In this document: piece by piece, positions 9,102 to 17,391 of the stretch | How the letters are laid out: every line of letters starts with the position of its first letter | Position numbering within the stretch: the stretch's first letter is position 1 | NCBI GenBank assembly: GCA_027448945.1 | Contig: DAIDMQ010000002.1 | Span: 1-64,000 of the forward strand | Length of the DNA: 64,000 nucleotides | Source: Gallionellaceae bacterium | GTDB taxonomy: Bacteria > Pseudomonadota > Gammaproteobacteria > Burkholderiales > Gallionellaceae | Reading direction: 5' to 3' | Notes under the pieces: generated by a model | Told to the model about the DNA's origin: nothing | The model's input: the letters and a program-made list of their open reading frames with translations, nothing else | The model's database searches: none | Translations under genes and position numbers: made by a program

Positions 9102-9752
9102 ATGTCAAAACTCCGCGTGCAAAACTTTGCAGTATCCATCGACGGCTACAGTGCCGGGCCGAACCAGAGCCTGCAAAACCCGCTCGGCGTTAACGGCTTC
9201 GATCTCATGCAATGGTTCATTCACACGCGTGAATGGAAACAGAATCACGAAGGGAAAGAAGGCGGTGAGACAGGCATAGACAACAAAATGGCGGAACAGG
9301 GCTTTGTCGGGATCGGTGCCTGGATACTCGGGCGCAACATGTTCGGCCCCGTGCGCGGCCCCTGGCCGGACGACAATTGGAAAGGATGGTGGGGCGATGA
9401 GCCGCCGTATCACACGCCCGTTTTCGTCCTCACTCATCACCCGCGCGCACCGCTCAAAATGGCGGGCGGCACAGAATTTCACTTCGTCACCGACGGCATA
9501 CATTCGGCATTAGCACAGGCGAAGGATGCTGCTGGCGGGCTCGATGTTCGGCTAGGCGGTGGCGCGACCACGGTGCGGCAGTATCTACAGGCTGGGCTGA
9601 TTGATGAGCTGCATTTGGCCATGAGCCCGGTCTTGATCGGTAGCGGCGAACACCTGCTGAACGGCATCGACATGCGTGCCTTGGGCTATGAATGTACAGA
9701 TATCGTCGCAGGCGAACGCGCAACGCACATCATGCTGCGCAAGCGCTGGTGA
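9102..9752 (+). CDS. Dihydrofolate reductase family (RibD C-terminal domain) protein
   Basis: 216 residues from the ATG at 9102 with GAGGGG 6 bases upstream; an in-frame GTG/TTG further up to 9060 is unlikely. The N-terminal VQNFAVSIDGYSAGPNQSL is the DHFR-like first strand and substrate loop; AWILGRNMFGPVRGPW follows; LGGGATTVRQYLQAGLIDEL is the glycine-rich NADPH-binding motif of RibD-C domains. It is probably an NADPH reductase acting on an unidentified substrate and not a riboflavin enzyme, since the deaminase domain is absent. Confidence 0.88.
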   Translation: MSKLRVQNFAVSIDGYSAGPNQSLQNPLGVNGFDLMQWFIHTREWKQNHEGKEGGETGIDNKMAEQGFVGIGAWILGRNMFGPVRGPWPDDNWKGWWGDEPPYHTPVFVLTHHPRAPLKMAGGTEFHFVTDGIHSALAQAKDAAGGLDVRLGGGATTVRQYLQAGLIDELHLAMSPVLIGSGEHLLNGIDMRALGYECTDIVAGERATHIMLRKRW

Positions 9753-9816
9753 GGTCTTGGTTGGGGCTTTGGGAAACGTGGTTCCTGAGCTATGCGAATG
9801 ATCACAACGAGCAAAA

Positions 9817-10041
9817 ATGATGGAAACAAAACCCGCTTGCCCAGAGAATGAAATCATGTGCCATTGCAGTGGCACCAAACGTGACCACATCCAAAGCCTG
9901 TTTGAACAAGGTATGGACATCCACGCCATCTCCAGATGGACAGGCGCGCTTTCCGGCTGTGGCGGTTGTGAATGGGATATTGCCGATTACTTGAAAGAGC
10001 TTGTCGCACAACGGGCGGGTGGATCGAACAACAGCAAGTAA
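9817..10041 (+). CDS. Bfd-like [2Fe-2S] protein
   Basis: 74 residues. Four Cys at positions 15, 17, 48 and 51 (CHC and CGGC, spacing C-x-C-x30-C-x2-C) match the BFD-like [2Fe-2S] domain found in bacterioferritin-associated ferredoxin, NirB and other proteins. Bfd itself reduces bacterioferritin iron, but no bacterioferritin gene is nearby. Because the family usually begins close to the first Cys, the ATG at 9856 (MCHCSGTK) is an alternative start. Two decayed partial copies lie at 16190-16333 and 17259-17339. Right after it comes a bimodular hairpin repeat and a helicase 3'-end remnant. Confidence 0.8.
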   Translation: MMETKPACPENEIMCHCSGTKRDHIQSLFEQGMDIHAISRWTGALSGCGGCEWDIADYLKELVAQRAGGSNNSK

Positions 10042-10105
10042 GAGTCCAGGCATTAAAGTCGATTCGACTTCGCAACCTTTTATTACGAAACGCCAGAATG
10101 GTTTT

Positions 10106-10143
10106 GTCGGGTTTCAATCCGACAAGTCGGGCTAAAGCCCGAC
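10106..10143. repeat. Bimodular hairpin repeat, copy 1
   Basis: Two adjacent inverted repeats separated by AA: GTCGGGTTTCAATCCGAC (10106-10123) and GTCGGGCTAAAGCCCGAC (10126-10143). Each forms a hairpin. The same unit recurs at 14133-14172. This type of tandem hairpin is a common intergenic repeat in proteobacteria and resembles REP-like elements. Confidence 0.8.
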
Positions 10144-10212
10144 CTACAATAGAAAGCGTACACGTATCACCAAAGGCGCAACACCAAGCTACACCACCAA
10201 CCTTCCCACCAG

Positions 10213-10260
10213 TTACGACATGTGCGAGTAAGTGATGAATGCCTCGTGCGTGGCGCGGGA
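10213..10260 (-). pseudogene. 3'-end remnant of a NERD-UvrD helicase gene
   Basis: In the minus frame, 15 codons read SRATHEAFITYSHMS and then stop. This matches the final motif VI segment of the complete helicase at 14216-16033 (TRATHEAFITYSNMS). DNA similarity to the 14172-14285 region extends from the repeat at 10143 through about 10260 and then stops abruptly. The remainder of the gene is absent, so this is a truncated copy, with its own early stop relative to the intact protein. Confidence 0.75.
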
Positions 10261-10430
10261 CACGAGCGGGAAATTCCGCAGAAAACGGAATTAATCCCTG
10301 GACAAGGGCGAATTGGTTTGGTCTAGGTGCGGGGGCGGTGGACGCTTAAATTACGTTTGGAGAATCTTTAGCCACGGCGGATAAACGACCGCGTGGCGCA
10401 ACAATGTTTTTTGTTCAAAACCGCCCGCCG
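10261..10430. other. Gap with imperfect hairpin
   Basis: No gene. An imperfect GC-rich stem (CCACGGCGG with CCGCGTGG, about 10372-10396) lies downstream of the minus-strand gene at 10431 and may end its transcript. Confidence 0.3.
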
Positions 10431-11048
10431 CTATGGACGGTCTTTGTCGGCGGCAGCGCGGCGTTCCTCTTCGGCAAGCAGCGCTCGGAAAGCTTCAAGC
10501 TTGCGGTGGAATTCTTCCCCGTCGCCGTAATCGAGGAAGCGCTCGTAACGCGAATGCGTGTTGAGCATCTTGCGCGCATGTTTGATCGGGCAGAAATACT
10601 GCTCGGTACGCGCGATGATCTCCTGCGTGTAAGCCACCATGCCCACCGCATAGGAGCAATACAGGCAATGCACCTTCTCGATGATGTTGAGGTAGGCCAG
10701 ATGCTGGTGGTCGTACTCGATGTAGTCCGAGCGTTTCACCTTCTGGATGCCGTACACCGGGAAGCATAGAGCCTGATACAGGCTCACACTCAGATCAAAC
10801 AGCACCAGGGCGATGGCCGCGCCGTAGATGACGGGCATCGTGAGATAGTTCTGCGGGCGGACGCTAAGGAACCAGCGGAACAGCCCCAGCTTGACCCGCT
10901 GGTGCGCCTCCTTGAGTGTCTGCTCGAATACCACCCGCTTGCCCTCCACCTGATAACGCAGGCGGCTGCGCTGCTCCTCGAGTGCGGCATTCAACTCATC
11001 CTCAAGCTGGCTTATCTGGTCGACGATTTGGCGTATGCGGCTGTTCAT
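10431..11048 (-). CDS. Conserved hypothetical membrane-associated protein
   Basis: 205 residues, with AGGAA 4 bases upstream of the ATG. Residues 1-60 are a charged helical region, probably coiled coil (repeated Leu/Glu/Gln heptads). A hydrophobic segment YLTMPVIYGAAIALVLFDLS and the following YQALCFPVYGI suggest a membrane hairpin at about residues 88-120. A conserved-looking HCLYCSY and FCPIKHARK segment follows (about residues 148-180), then a soluble tail. The Cys/His pattern could bind a metal, but no named family was recognised. It is 40 bases downstream of the hxlR-type gene on the same strand and may be co-transcribed with it. Confidence 0.7.
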   Translation of the reverse strand: MNSRIRQIVDQISQLEDELNAALEEQRSRLRYQVEGKRVVFEQTLKEAHQRVKLGLFRWFLSVRPQNYLTMPVIYGAAIALVLFDLSVSLYQALCFPVYGIQKVKRSDYIEYDHQHLAYLNIIEKVHCLYCSYAVGMVAYTQEIIARTEQYFCPIKHARKMLNTHSRYERFLDYGDGEEFHRKLEAFRALLAEEERRAAADKDRP

Positions 11049-11088
11049 GCTGTTCCTTTCAGTGTGCGCCGGATCGGCGTGGATATTA

Positions 11089-11478
11089 TCAAGTCGAACG
11101 TTTTTGCTGCACTTTCATGATCTTCGGCAGATTGCTCTCGATCCAGTCGATGAGCGAATCGACCTGAGCGCCGATCTCTTTCCCCAGCGGCGTTAGAGAA
11201 TACTCCACATGCGGCGGCACCACCGGGTAAGAGATACGGTCGATGAATCCGTCCTTCTCCAGTTGTTGCAGCGTCTGCGCCAGCATCTTCTCGCTTATCC
11301 CGCCGATCTTGCGGCGCAAGTCGCTGAAACGGTGCGTGCCTTCCATCAGCGCCACCAGCACCAACACGCCCCAGCGGCTGGTCACGTGATTGAGTATCTC
11401 GCGTGAAGGGCAAGCGGTAGAGAACACCTCGCCCCGGCGCTGGGCGATCTTAGACATCCGTGTATTTGTTTGCGGCAT
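11089..11478 (-). CDS. HxlR-family transcriptional regulator (YtfH-like)
   Basis: 129 residues; the start at 11478 has AAGG 8 bases upstream, although MSKIAQRR eight residues in is an alternative. HxlR winged-helix features: CPSREILNHVTSRWGVLVLVAL, with the Cys often used for redox or quinone sensing, then RFSDLRRKIGGISEKMLAQTLQQLEKDG as the recognition helix region, and YSLTPLGKEI as the wing end. E. coli ytfH is the divergent partner of ytfG/qorB; the same layout is seen here, which suggests this protein represses the quinone oxidoreductase gene. Confidence 0.9.
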   Translation of the reverse strand: MPQTNTRMSKIAQRRGEVFSTACPSREILNHVTSRWGVLVLVALMEGTHRFSDLRRKIGGISEKMLAQTLQQLEKDGFIDRISYPVVPPHVEYSLTPLGKEIGAQVDSLIDWIESNLPKIMKVQQKRST

Positions 11479-11495
11479 GACACTTACCTTTTTGT

Positions 11496-11507
11496 GCGTA
11501 CTTACGC
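11496..11507. promoter_or_regulatory. Candidate HxlR operator
   Basis: The dyad GCGTA-CT-TACGC lies between the divergent HxlR regulator and quinone oxidoreductase genes, 18 bases from the regulator start. Its position suits an autoregulatory operator. Inference from position and symmetry only. Confidence 0.4.
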
Positions 11508-11570
11508 AAAGTTAGCACAAGGATTATGCTGCGTCCACCTGATCAACCATAAACAAGAAAGGAAACGATC

Positions 11571-12419
11571 ATGATCGTCGTCACCGGAGCCACCGGCCAA
11601 CTCGGCCATTTAGTCATCGCCGCACTGCTGAAAAAAGTCCCCGCCACCAACATCGTCGCCGCCGTGCGCAATGTTGAGAAAGCCAAAAACCTCGCCGCAC
11701 TGGGTGTGCAAGTGCGCTGGGCCGACTACGACAAACCCGAAAGCTGGGATGCCGCGCTCAAGGGCGCGGACAAAGTGTTGCTGATCTCCTCCAGCGAGAT
11801 CGGGCAACGCGCAAGACAACATCGATCCGTCATTGACGCCGCCAAGCGCACGGGCGTGAAACTGCTGGCCTACACCAGCGTGCTGCGCGCCGACACCTCC
11901 GTCCTCGGTCTGGCGGCGGAACACAAAGAGACCGAAGTCTATCTGCGCGCTTCCGGCGTGCCGCATGTTCTGCTGCGCCACGGCTGGTACACCGAGAACT
12001 ACGCGATGGGCGTCCCCACTGCATTGAAACTGGGCGCGGTGTACGGCTGCGCGGGCGAAGGGTGCATCTCCTCCGCCACACGAGCCGACTACGCCGCAGC
12101 GGATGCCGCCGTGCTGACCAGCGAAGGGCAAGTGGGGAAGGTGTACGAACTGGCGGGCGACACCAGTTACACGTTGGCCGAGTTCGCCGCAGAGATCGCG
12201 CGCCAGAGCGGCAAGCCCATTCCCTACGTCAACCTGCCTGAAGTGGAATACAAGCAGGCATTGCTGGGCGCGGGATTGCCGGAGCCGTTCGCGGCGCTGC
12301 TGGCCGATTCCGACACCGGTGTCTCCAAGGGGGCGCTGTTCGATGACGGCAAACAATTGAGCAAACTCATCGGCAGGCCGACCACGGCGTTGGCAGAGGT
12401 GGTGAAGGGGGCGATGTAA
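11571..12419 (+). CDS. NmrA-like SDR, NAD(P)H:quinone oxidoreductase (YtfG/QorB-like)
   Basis: 282 residues with AAAGGAAA upstream. MIVVTGATGQLGHLVI is the Rossmann GxxGxxG motif of atypical short-chain dehydrogenases; VLLRHGWYTENY and the end segment PEPFAALLADSDTGVSKGALFDD match the NmrA/QorB group, where DSD residues help place the substrate. E. coli QorB reduces quinones with NADPH. The divergent HxlR gene supports a quinone or electrophile detoxification role. The transcript probably ends at a GC hairpin shortly after the stop (around 12427-12447). Confidence 0.88.
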   Translation: MIVVTGATGQLGHLVIAALLKKVPATNIVAAVRNVEKAKNLAALGVQVRWADYDKPESWDAALKGADKVLLISSSEIGQRARQHRSVIDAAKRTGVKLLAYTSVLRADTSVLGLAAEHKETEVYLRASGVPHVLLRHGWYTENYAMGVPTALKLGAVYGCAGEGCISSATRADYAAADAAVLTSEGQVGKVYELAGDTSYTLAEFAAEIARQSGKPIPYVNLPEVEYKQALLGAGLPEPFAALLADSDTGVSKGALFDDGKQLSKLIGRPTTALAEVVKGAM

Positions 12420-12455
12420 GTCAGAGAGGGGCAGCGCGGCGGCCCCTTCTCCTTG

Positions 12456-12483
12456 CGCAGGTGCGAATAAAATTGCACCTGCG
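12456..12483. terminator. 9-bp hairpin between convergent genes
   Basis: CGCAGGTGC (12456-12464) pairs with GCACCTGCG (12475-12483) around an AT-rich loop. It lies between the quinone oxidoreductase (plus) and the diguanylate cyclase (minus) and may mark the ends of both transcripts, although no T-run follows. Confidence 0.4.
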
Positions 12484-12613
12484 ACTCTTCAAAAACAAAC
12501 AAGAAATACAACCCAGGATTCTTCGATGCGTTCCACTTGGCGGTGGGGCGAAATCCAAATTCGACGGTAGACCCCAAATCGCTGCCCAAATTTTCATCCG
12601 GCAGCCGGCCCGC

Positions 12614-13915
12614 TCATTGCTCATAAAAACGCACCGAATTTCTCCCGGCTGCTTTGGCCTGATACATCGCCTTGTCAGCCCACTTCAGCAACTCTTCCTG
12701 ACTGGCCCCGTTATTATTGAAAACGGCCACGCCGATACAGGCGGAACAATGATGTACGACCATGCGTTCACCGGTTCCATCCGGCACGATCATCTCGTAG
12801 GGCACGCTTAGTATTGCCAGTATCTTTTCGGCAACGTTTCTGGCGTGCGCTGTGGCCTCAGCCTGTTCCGTCTCCAATTCATTGATGATCACCACAAATT
12901 CGTCGCCGCCAAAACGAGCCACGGTATCCACTTCACGGATGCCGCTACTCAGCCTCCTGGCAACCTCGATCAGCAACAGATCGCCAACGGCATGCCCGTG
13001 CTCGTCATTCAACGGTTTGAAGTTATCAAGATCAAGGAACATGACCGCGCCATAACGCCCGGTGCGTTTGCTCAACACGATGGCACGCTTCAACCTGTCA
13101 TTCAACAAGCGCCGGTTGGGCAAGCCCGTGAGTGGGTCAAAGAACGCCAGTTGACGAACCTCATCCTCCATCCGCTTGCGCACCGCATCGAATAGCTGCT
13201 CGCGACGAAAGAACGCGCCCAAGCCGACCAAGCCGACCATCCAGAGCAGACCGTGCAAAACCATCTGCGTGACATTCTGTTTTCTCTCTTCTGCCAAAAA
13301 CGGTGCGAGTGATACTGTCGTGCTGACACCGCCACGAATATCTCCCAGTTTGTAACCCTGGTGTTCATGGCACTTAAGGCAATCAGCCTCGACAATGAAC
13401 GGGGCCATCAGCCGCAGATACGATTGGTCGTCCGACTGCTGCACGCTCATCACCTCCCCGGCACCACTCTCAAAACGCCTCAACGCATCCGCCTCCCACT
13501 CATCCGGCAAGTTGAGCGGGTTGATCGGCTTAAGACTGGTGAGGTGACTTTTGCTGGTGGTGTTATTCCCCTCCAGACTTTGCAATTCGCGCAACGCATA
13601 GGCCGGATTCATCAGGGTGAGATGCACATCATCCGTGGTGTGAACATCGCGGTTGGGGAGCTTCAGGTACGGGTTGGGCGGAGTCGCGGCGGTCGGCTTG
13701 ACATAGACACCGCCATGCAAGGCGACCCATTTGCGAAAGACGATGTCTTTTTTGATATTGGTGCGGGCAGTGGCAGTCGCCATACCCATTGTCTTCAAAC
13801 TCTCCTGATTTATGGTCCATGCCAAAGAGCCGCCCACCAGCACACTCCATCCAATCAGAAAGAGCAAGTATTTGCGGGCCAGACCGTCGGGGATATTGGA
13901 AAGGATTGCATTCAT
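12614..13915 (-). CDS. Haem-linked (DUF3365) diguanylate cyclase
   Basis: 433 residues from the ATG at 13915; a GTG at 13936 would add seven. Membrane helix at about residues 14-33 (YLLFLIGWSVLVGGSLAW), then a periplasmic DUF3365/Tll0287-like domain with a c-type haem motif CLKCH at about residues 179-183, a second helix (LLWMVGLVGLGAFF), and a C-terminal GGDEF domain. GGDEF is intact (RFGGDEFVVI), and the RxxD inhibitory site (REVD) sits five residues ahead of it. The protein should make c-di-GMP in response to redox state or a small gas at the haem. It is a single gene, convergent with qorB. Confidence 0.9.
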   Translation of the reverse strand: MNAILSNIPDGLARKYLLFLIGWSVLVGGSLAWTINQESLKTMGMATATARTNIKKDIVFRKWVALHGGVYVKPTAATPPNPYLKLPNRDVHTTDDVHLTLMNPAYALRELQSLEGNNTTSKSHLTSLKPINPLNLPDEWEADALRRFESGAGEVMSVQQSDDQSYLRLMAPFIVEADCLKCHEHQGYKLGDIRGGVSTTVSLAPFLAEERKQNVTQMVLHGLLWMVGLVGLGAFFRREQLFDAVRKRMEDEVRQLAFFDPLTGLPNRRLLNDRLKRAIVLSKRTGRYGAVMFLDLDNFKPLNDEHGHAVGDLLLIEVARRLSSGIREVDTVARFGGDEFVVIINELETEQAEATAHARNVAEKILAILSVPYEMIVPDGTGERMVVHHCSACIGVAVFNNNGASQEELLKWADKAMYQAKAAGRNSVRFYEQ

Positions 13916-14132
13916 AACGATGAACCCAATGTGCACTTGACTGTGAGCTTACGCCGAATTACTGTAATTGTCTTAAAGGACTAATGGGTGGTCCCTTTAA
14001 TTGACGACGGAATGATTGTCTTTCCTTGCGACGCGATTCATGTGGACTTCATGCTGAAGGCGGCTTGAAGTTATTTCAGAAAGCTGTGGACTGAACGAAC
14101 CAGATAGACCCACCCCGTCTTCGAATTTTGTA

Positions 14133-14172
14133 GGTCGGGTTTCAACCCGACAAGTCAGGCTAAAGCCCGACC
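14133..14172. repeat. Bimodular hairpin repeat, copy 2
   Basis: GGTCGGGTTTCAACCCGAC at 14133-14151, AA, then GTCAGGCTAAAGCCCGACC at 14154-14172. It matches the repeat at 10106-10143, and the homology continues for about 110 bases into the 3' end of the helicase gene. Confidence 0.8.
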
Positions 14173-14215
14173 AACAAAGGATGTGCACACGTATCACCAA
14201 GGTCGCAGCGTTAAC

Positions 14216-16033
14216 CTACACCACCAGCCGCCCTACCAACTCCGACATATTCGAATAAGTGATGAATGCCTCATGTGTGGCGCGGGTGATGGCGACGTAG
14301 GTTAGGCGGATGTCGTCTTCGATGTCTTCCGGCTTCTTCAGCTCACCCAATCCGCCGATGGCCACGCAGGGGAATTCCAGACCTTTGGAGGTGTGCATGG
14401 AGAGTAGGCGGACAGCATCACACTTGCTATCGATCCGATTCTGATGGTCCTTCGCGACATCCATGGGCACGCCATGCTTGGCAAAGACCTTCTGGAAGCG
14501 GCCGCCGACTTCATGCCGGGGATACAACACCGCCATCTGGCCCCACTGGTAACCGGCGGCCTTGCGCCCGAGCAGCCATTCCGCGATCGCATGCGCTTCG
14601 CCGTCGTAGCTCACGCATTGGCGCACCACCGGCTCCACACCATTGCGCCCGCCGTCTTCCGGCATCAGCACGGCGCTTTCGTCACCCGCGCACACGCCCG
14701 GTGCGCCGATGACATCGGCGGCGAACTTGCGCGCGAAGCGCAATATCTGCGCGGTGTTGCGGTAATTCACCTTGAGCACCGTCGTGCGTCCTGCGGCTTC
14801 GATGCCGAGCTGCTTCCACACCGGGCGCTTGCGCCCTTTGTAGATCGCCTGCGCATCGTCGTAAACGATCATCAGCGCCTTCGTATCCGGGTTCACCATC
14901 TTCGCTGCCAGCGCCAGCCATTGCGGCTCGAAATCGTGCGCCTCGTCAATCAACACCGCATCGTACTGTCCGCCCGGAATCAAGCCACGTTCGGCGGCAT
15001 CCAGCACGGCCTGCACGTTGGCATTCTGCCGCTCTGAAAAGTCGGGAAACTCTTTCTCGGTGGGAATCGTCAGGCCGTAAGTGCGCAGCATCTTCCAGCA
15101 CCAGGCATGGAAGGTCGAGGTGATCACTTTATCCTCCACCCCTCTGTCCTGCATCGCATTTTCCAGTCGCCCCGAGATACCGTTCGCAAAACTCAACAGC
15201 AACACCGGGCGGCTTGCCGCACGCGCGATCTGCTCGGCGCGGAACGCCAAAATCAGCGTCTTGCCGGAACCCGCCACGCCGCGCACGATGCGGTGTCCTT
15301 CGCCCATGCTGCGCGCAGTTTGCTCCTGTTGCATGTCCATCACCGCCAGAATGCGGTCATCAGCGGGCGAGGACTTTGCAGACAGATCGTCGAACGGCAG
15401 CGCGATCTGCGTGACGCGAATCTCGGGAAACAATCGTGCGCGCACCCGGTCGATCTGCGGCAACGTCAAACCCGAGCCGAGGCGGCGCGACACCATGCGC
15501 CACACCCGTTCGCGGAAGGCATCAGGCTCGACACTCTCCGCCATCTCGTCGCGGAAGATGCAACGTTCCGGCGGGAATACTTCGCGCAGATCGGTCTGAT
15601 CGAATTGCTTGCGCGTGATGTTGGAAAACACCACGCCATGCCCGAAAGGAAACACCGGCTGCCCTTTGAAGCCGCCGCTCTCAATCACTAGCAGTGGGTC
15701 GCGCTTCAGCGAATTCACCACATTGAACATGTAGCCGCGCACCTGCTCGAAAGGATTGTCGGTCGATACATTGCCGCGATCCAAAATCAGTTCGACCTGC
15801 TTGCTGTTCGCAGCGCCTATCGTATCCAGCCGCCAGTCTTTTACTTCCAGCACCACGATGCCTTGCTGCGGATGCAACGCCACGAAATCGGGATGTCTGC
15901 CGAACGGCCCCACCGGAATGTTGTGCCACACCCAGGCGTTGTCTTCGAGACAATCTTTTAGGCGTTCGGCAAGGCGCAACTCGCCGCGTGCGTCGAACTT
16001 TGCGGAGCCTAGGGAGGGGATGAGGGTAGCCAT
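14216..16033 (-). CDS. NERD-domain UvrD-like helicase
   Basis: 605 residues. N-terminal NERD (nuclease-related) domain at about residues 10-120 with HPDFVALHP...VVLEVKDW, the D...ExK pattern of restriction-endonuclease-like folds. Then a superfamily 1 helicase core: Walker A GVAGSGKT, motif II LIDEAHDFEPQW, NYRNTAQILRF, MHTSKGLEFPCV and the motif VI segment AITRATHEAF. Probably an ATP-driven DNA translocase acting in repair or in defence; the NERD nuclease is likely weak or specific. No partner gene adjoins it. No Shine-Dalgarno is visible before the ATG. A partial copy of its 3' end lies at 10213-10260. Confidence 0.88.
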   Translation of the reverse strand: MATLIPSLGSAKFDARGELRLAERLKDCLEDNAWVWHNIPVGPFGRHPDFVALHPQQGIVVLEVKDWRLDTIGAANSKQVELILDRGNVSTDNPFEQVRGYMFNVVNSLKRDPLLVIESGGFKGQPVFPFGHGVVFSNITRKQFDQTDLREVFPPERCIFRDEMAESVEPDAFRERVWRMVSRRLGSGLTLPQIDRVRARLFPEIRVTQIALPFDDLSAKSSPADDRILAVMDMQQEQTARSMGEGHRIVRGVAGSGKTLILAFRAEQIARAASRPVLLLSFANGISGRLENAMQDRGVEDKVITSTFHAWCWKMLRTYGLTIPTEKEFPDFSERQNANVQAVLDAAERGLIPGGQYDAVLIDEAHDFEPQWLALAAKMVNPDTKALMIVYDDAQAIYKGRKRPVWKQLGIEAAGRTTVLKVNYRNTAQILRFARKFAADVIGAPGVCAGDESAVLMPEDGGRNGVEPVVRQCVSYDGEAHAIAEWLLGRKAAGYQWGQMAVLYPRHEVGGRFQKVFAKHGVPMDVAKDHQNRIDSKCDAVRLLSMHTSKGLEFPCVAIGGLGELKKPEDIEDDIRLTYVAITRATHEAFITYSNMSELVGRLVV

Positions 16034-16161
16034 GGGTTAGGGTTGGTGGTTGTGTGGTGGGGTGGGGGTAAAGGGCGGCGGTATCGATATTCAACGAAAC
16101 AATCTATCTGACTTCGAAAACAATTTGAGCCTGAGCCCTTTATCGTAGGCGATTGATTGCT

Positions 16162-16180
16162 ATATTGCAAGACCTGACCC
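16162..16180 (+). repeat. Short dispersed repeat, variant
   Basis: ATATTGCAAGACCTGACCC. It shares the shape ATATTGC-n-CTGACCC with copies at 17392-17411 and 17720-17741 and, reversed, 19430-19447. It ends ten bases before the in-frame Bfd-like remnant begins, so it may mark a recombination junction. Confidence 0.5.
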
Positions 16181-16189
16181 TCGACGTTC

Positions 16190-16333
16190 AGCGGCACCAA
16201 ACGAGACTACATCCAAAGCCTGTTTGAACAAGGCATGGACATGCAATCCATCTCCAGATGGACGGGCGCGCTTTCCGGTTGCGGTGGGTGTGAATGGGAC
16301 ATCGGGGATCTTTTGAAGCAGCTCGACGAGTAA
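16190..16333 (+). pseudogene. Decayed Bfd-like gene, copy 2
   Basis: 47 codons and a stop that match residues 18-74 of the gene at 9817-10041 (SGTKRDYIQSLFEQGMD, then LSGCGGCEWDIGD). The first Cys pair (CHC) is gone: the sequence upstream reads PSTFSGT and then a stop. Without two of the four ligands it cannot hold a [2Fe-2S] cluster. The break lies next to the short repeat at 16162-16180. Confidence 0.8.
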
Positions 16334-16375
16334 CGGGCAAGCGTAACCAAGTGAGCGGACCGATCTGCTACATCT

Positions 16376-17125
16376 TCAATTACGGGCATGGGAAATGAAG
16401 AAGTTTTCAACGCCATCGAAGGCGGTGAGTTCCCGCGCCAGTTCCGCCATCGGCGCCCCCTTGTTCTTGCCGTGCGAGACGGCGACGAAGCGCCACTCCG
16501 CTTTTCCGTCCTTGAAGTTGATGGTGAGCGATCCTTCTGCGACATCATAGCCGCGCTCATTCGCAACACGTCGCAACACTTCCAGCCTCGGTGAGTAGTC
16601 TTTCCTGAACTGCATCACGATGGCGATGGCCGGCCGTGAAGGTAGCCAGTTTTCCAGATGCGAGATCCACAACATGCAACCGGCTGACAGCAGTGCCAGC
16701 AATATCGCCGCCGCATAAAAACCGACCCCGACCATGATGCCGATCGCCGCTGCAGCCCAGATCGAAGCGGCCGTGGTGAGTCCGCTAATGTTGAAGCCTT
16801 CGCGCATGATCACACCCGCGCCGAGGAAACCGATGCCGGTGACGATGCCCTGTATGACCCGGGTCGGGTCGGCGCCGACTATGACCGATGCTTGTCCGCC
16901 GTACCAAAAGTGCGGATACCCCGCGATGATGGTGATCGCCGCCGAAGCCATGCACACCAAACCATATGTGCGCATGCCAGCCGCGCGCCCGTGGTAGCTG
17001 CGCTCATAGCCGACCAGTAGCCCGAGGGCAAAGGCACCGAACAGATTCATAAAGATGATGAGATTGGTGGCTACGAACGAGTCATTCCAATAGGCTGCGA
17101 GCATTTCATGCGAGATCAGATCCAT
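16376..17125 (-). CDS. MgtC/SapB family membrane protein
   Basis: 249 residues, with GGAAG 5 bases upstream of the ATG. Several hydrophobic segments make up the N-terminal membrane domain. MgtC signatures: NLFGAFALGLLVGYERSYHG, AAGMRTYGLVCMASA, and GIVTGIGFLGAGVIM. A soluble C-terminal domain (residues about 170-249) is ACT-like, as in longer MgtC proteins. In pathogens MgtC helps survival in low magnesium and affects the F1Fo ATPase; in environmental bacteria its role is uncertain. mgtE lies elsewhere in the window (55.7 kb). Confidence 0.9.
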   Translation of the reverse strand: MDLISHEMLAAYWNDSFVATNLIIFMNLFGAFALGLLVGYERSYHGRAAGMRTYGLVCMASAAITIIAGYPHFWYGGQASVIVGADPTRVIQGIVTGIGFLGAGVIMREGFNISGLTTAASIWAAAAIGIMVGVGFYAAAILLALLSAGCMLWISHLENWLPSRPAIAIVMQFRKDYSPRLEVLRRVANERGYDVAEGSLTINFKDGKAEWRFVAVSHGKNKGAPMAELARELTAFDGVENFFISHARN

Positions 17126-17258
17126 GATGTCTTCCTGTATGGCGATGGCGAAGTGTAGCGCCGAAATCTGGAATGTGTCGCTTCAAAAGAATAAAAAGGG
17201 GAATGCTGTCCTTTGTTGCCAAGCTCGGAAAAATCGTCTCCGGTACTTTTAGCTCATT

Positions 17259-17339
17259 TGTGGGTGTGAATGGGATATCGGCGATTACTTGAAAGAGCTT
17301 GCCGCGCAACGGGCGAGTAGGGCAGGTGACAGCAAGTGA
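17259..17339 (+). pseudogene. Decayed Bfd-like gene, copy 3 (C-terminal end only)
   Basis: 26 codons and a stop that match the end of the Bfd-like protein (CEWDIGDYLKELAAQRAS). One Gly of the CGGC motif is lost and everything upstream is missing. The 3' end is closer to the copy at 9817-10041 than to the copy at 16190-16333, so the copies do not derive from a simple tandem duplication. Confidence 0.75.
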
Positions 17340-17391
17340 AAGAGTGGGCATGAAAACGGCTCCACTCAGGCAGCAATTGTTTTAGCTAAAA

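Larger units (their letters stand above)
16034..16375. other. Gap holding a repeat and a Bfd-like remnant
   Basis: Between the helicase and mgtC genes. It contains the short repeat at 16162-16180 and, from 16190, the decayed Bfd-like copy. No other gene is seen. Confidence 0.6.

Noticed and set aside
11610..12356. 248-codon frame opposite the quinone oxidoreductase
   Set aside because: Gly/His/Gln-rich shadow of a clear NmrA-type gene.
13361..13984. 207-codon frame opposite the diguanylate cyclase
   Set aside because: Antisense of a recognised DUF3365-GGDEF gene, no RBS and no motifs.
14444..15691. Several long frames opposite the helicase
   Set aside because: All overlap the intact NERD-UvrD helicase and have shadow-type composition.
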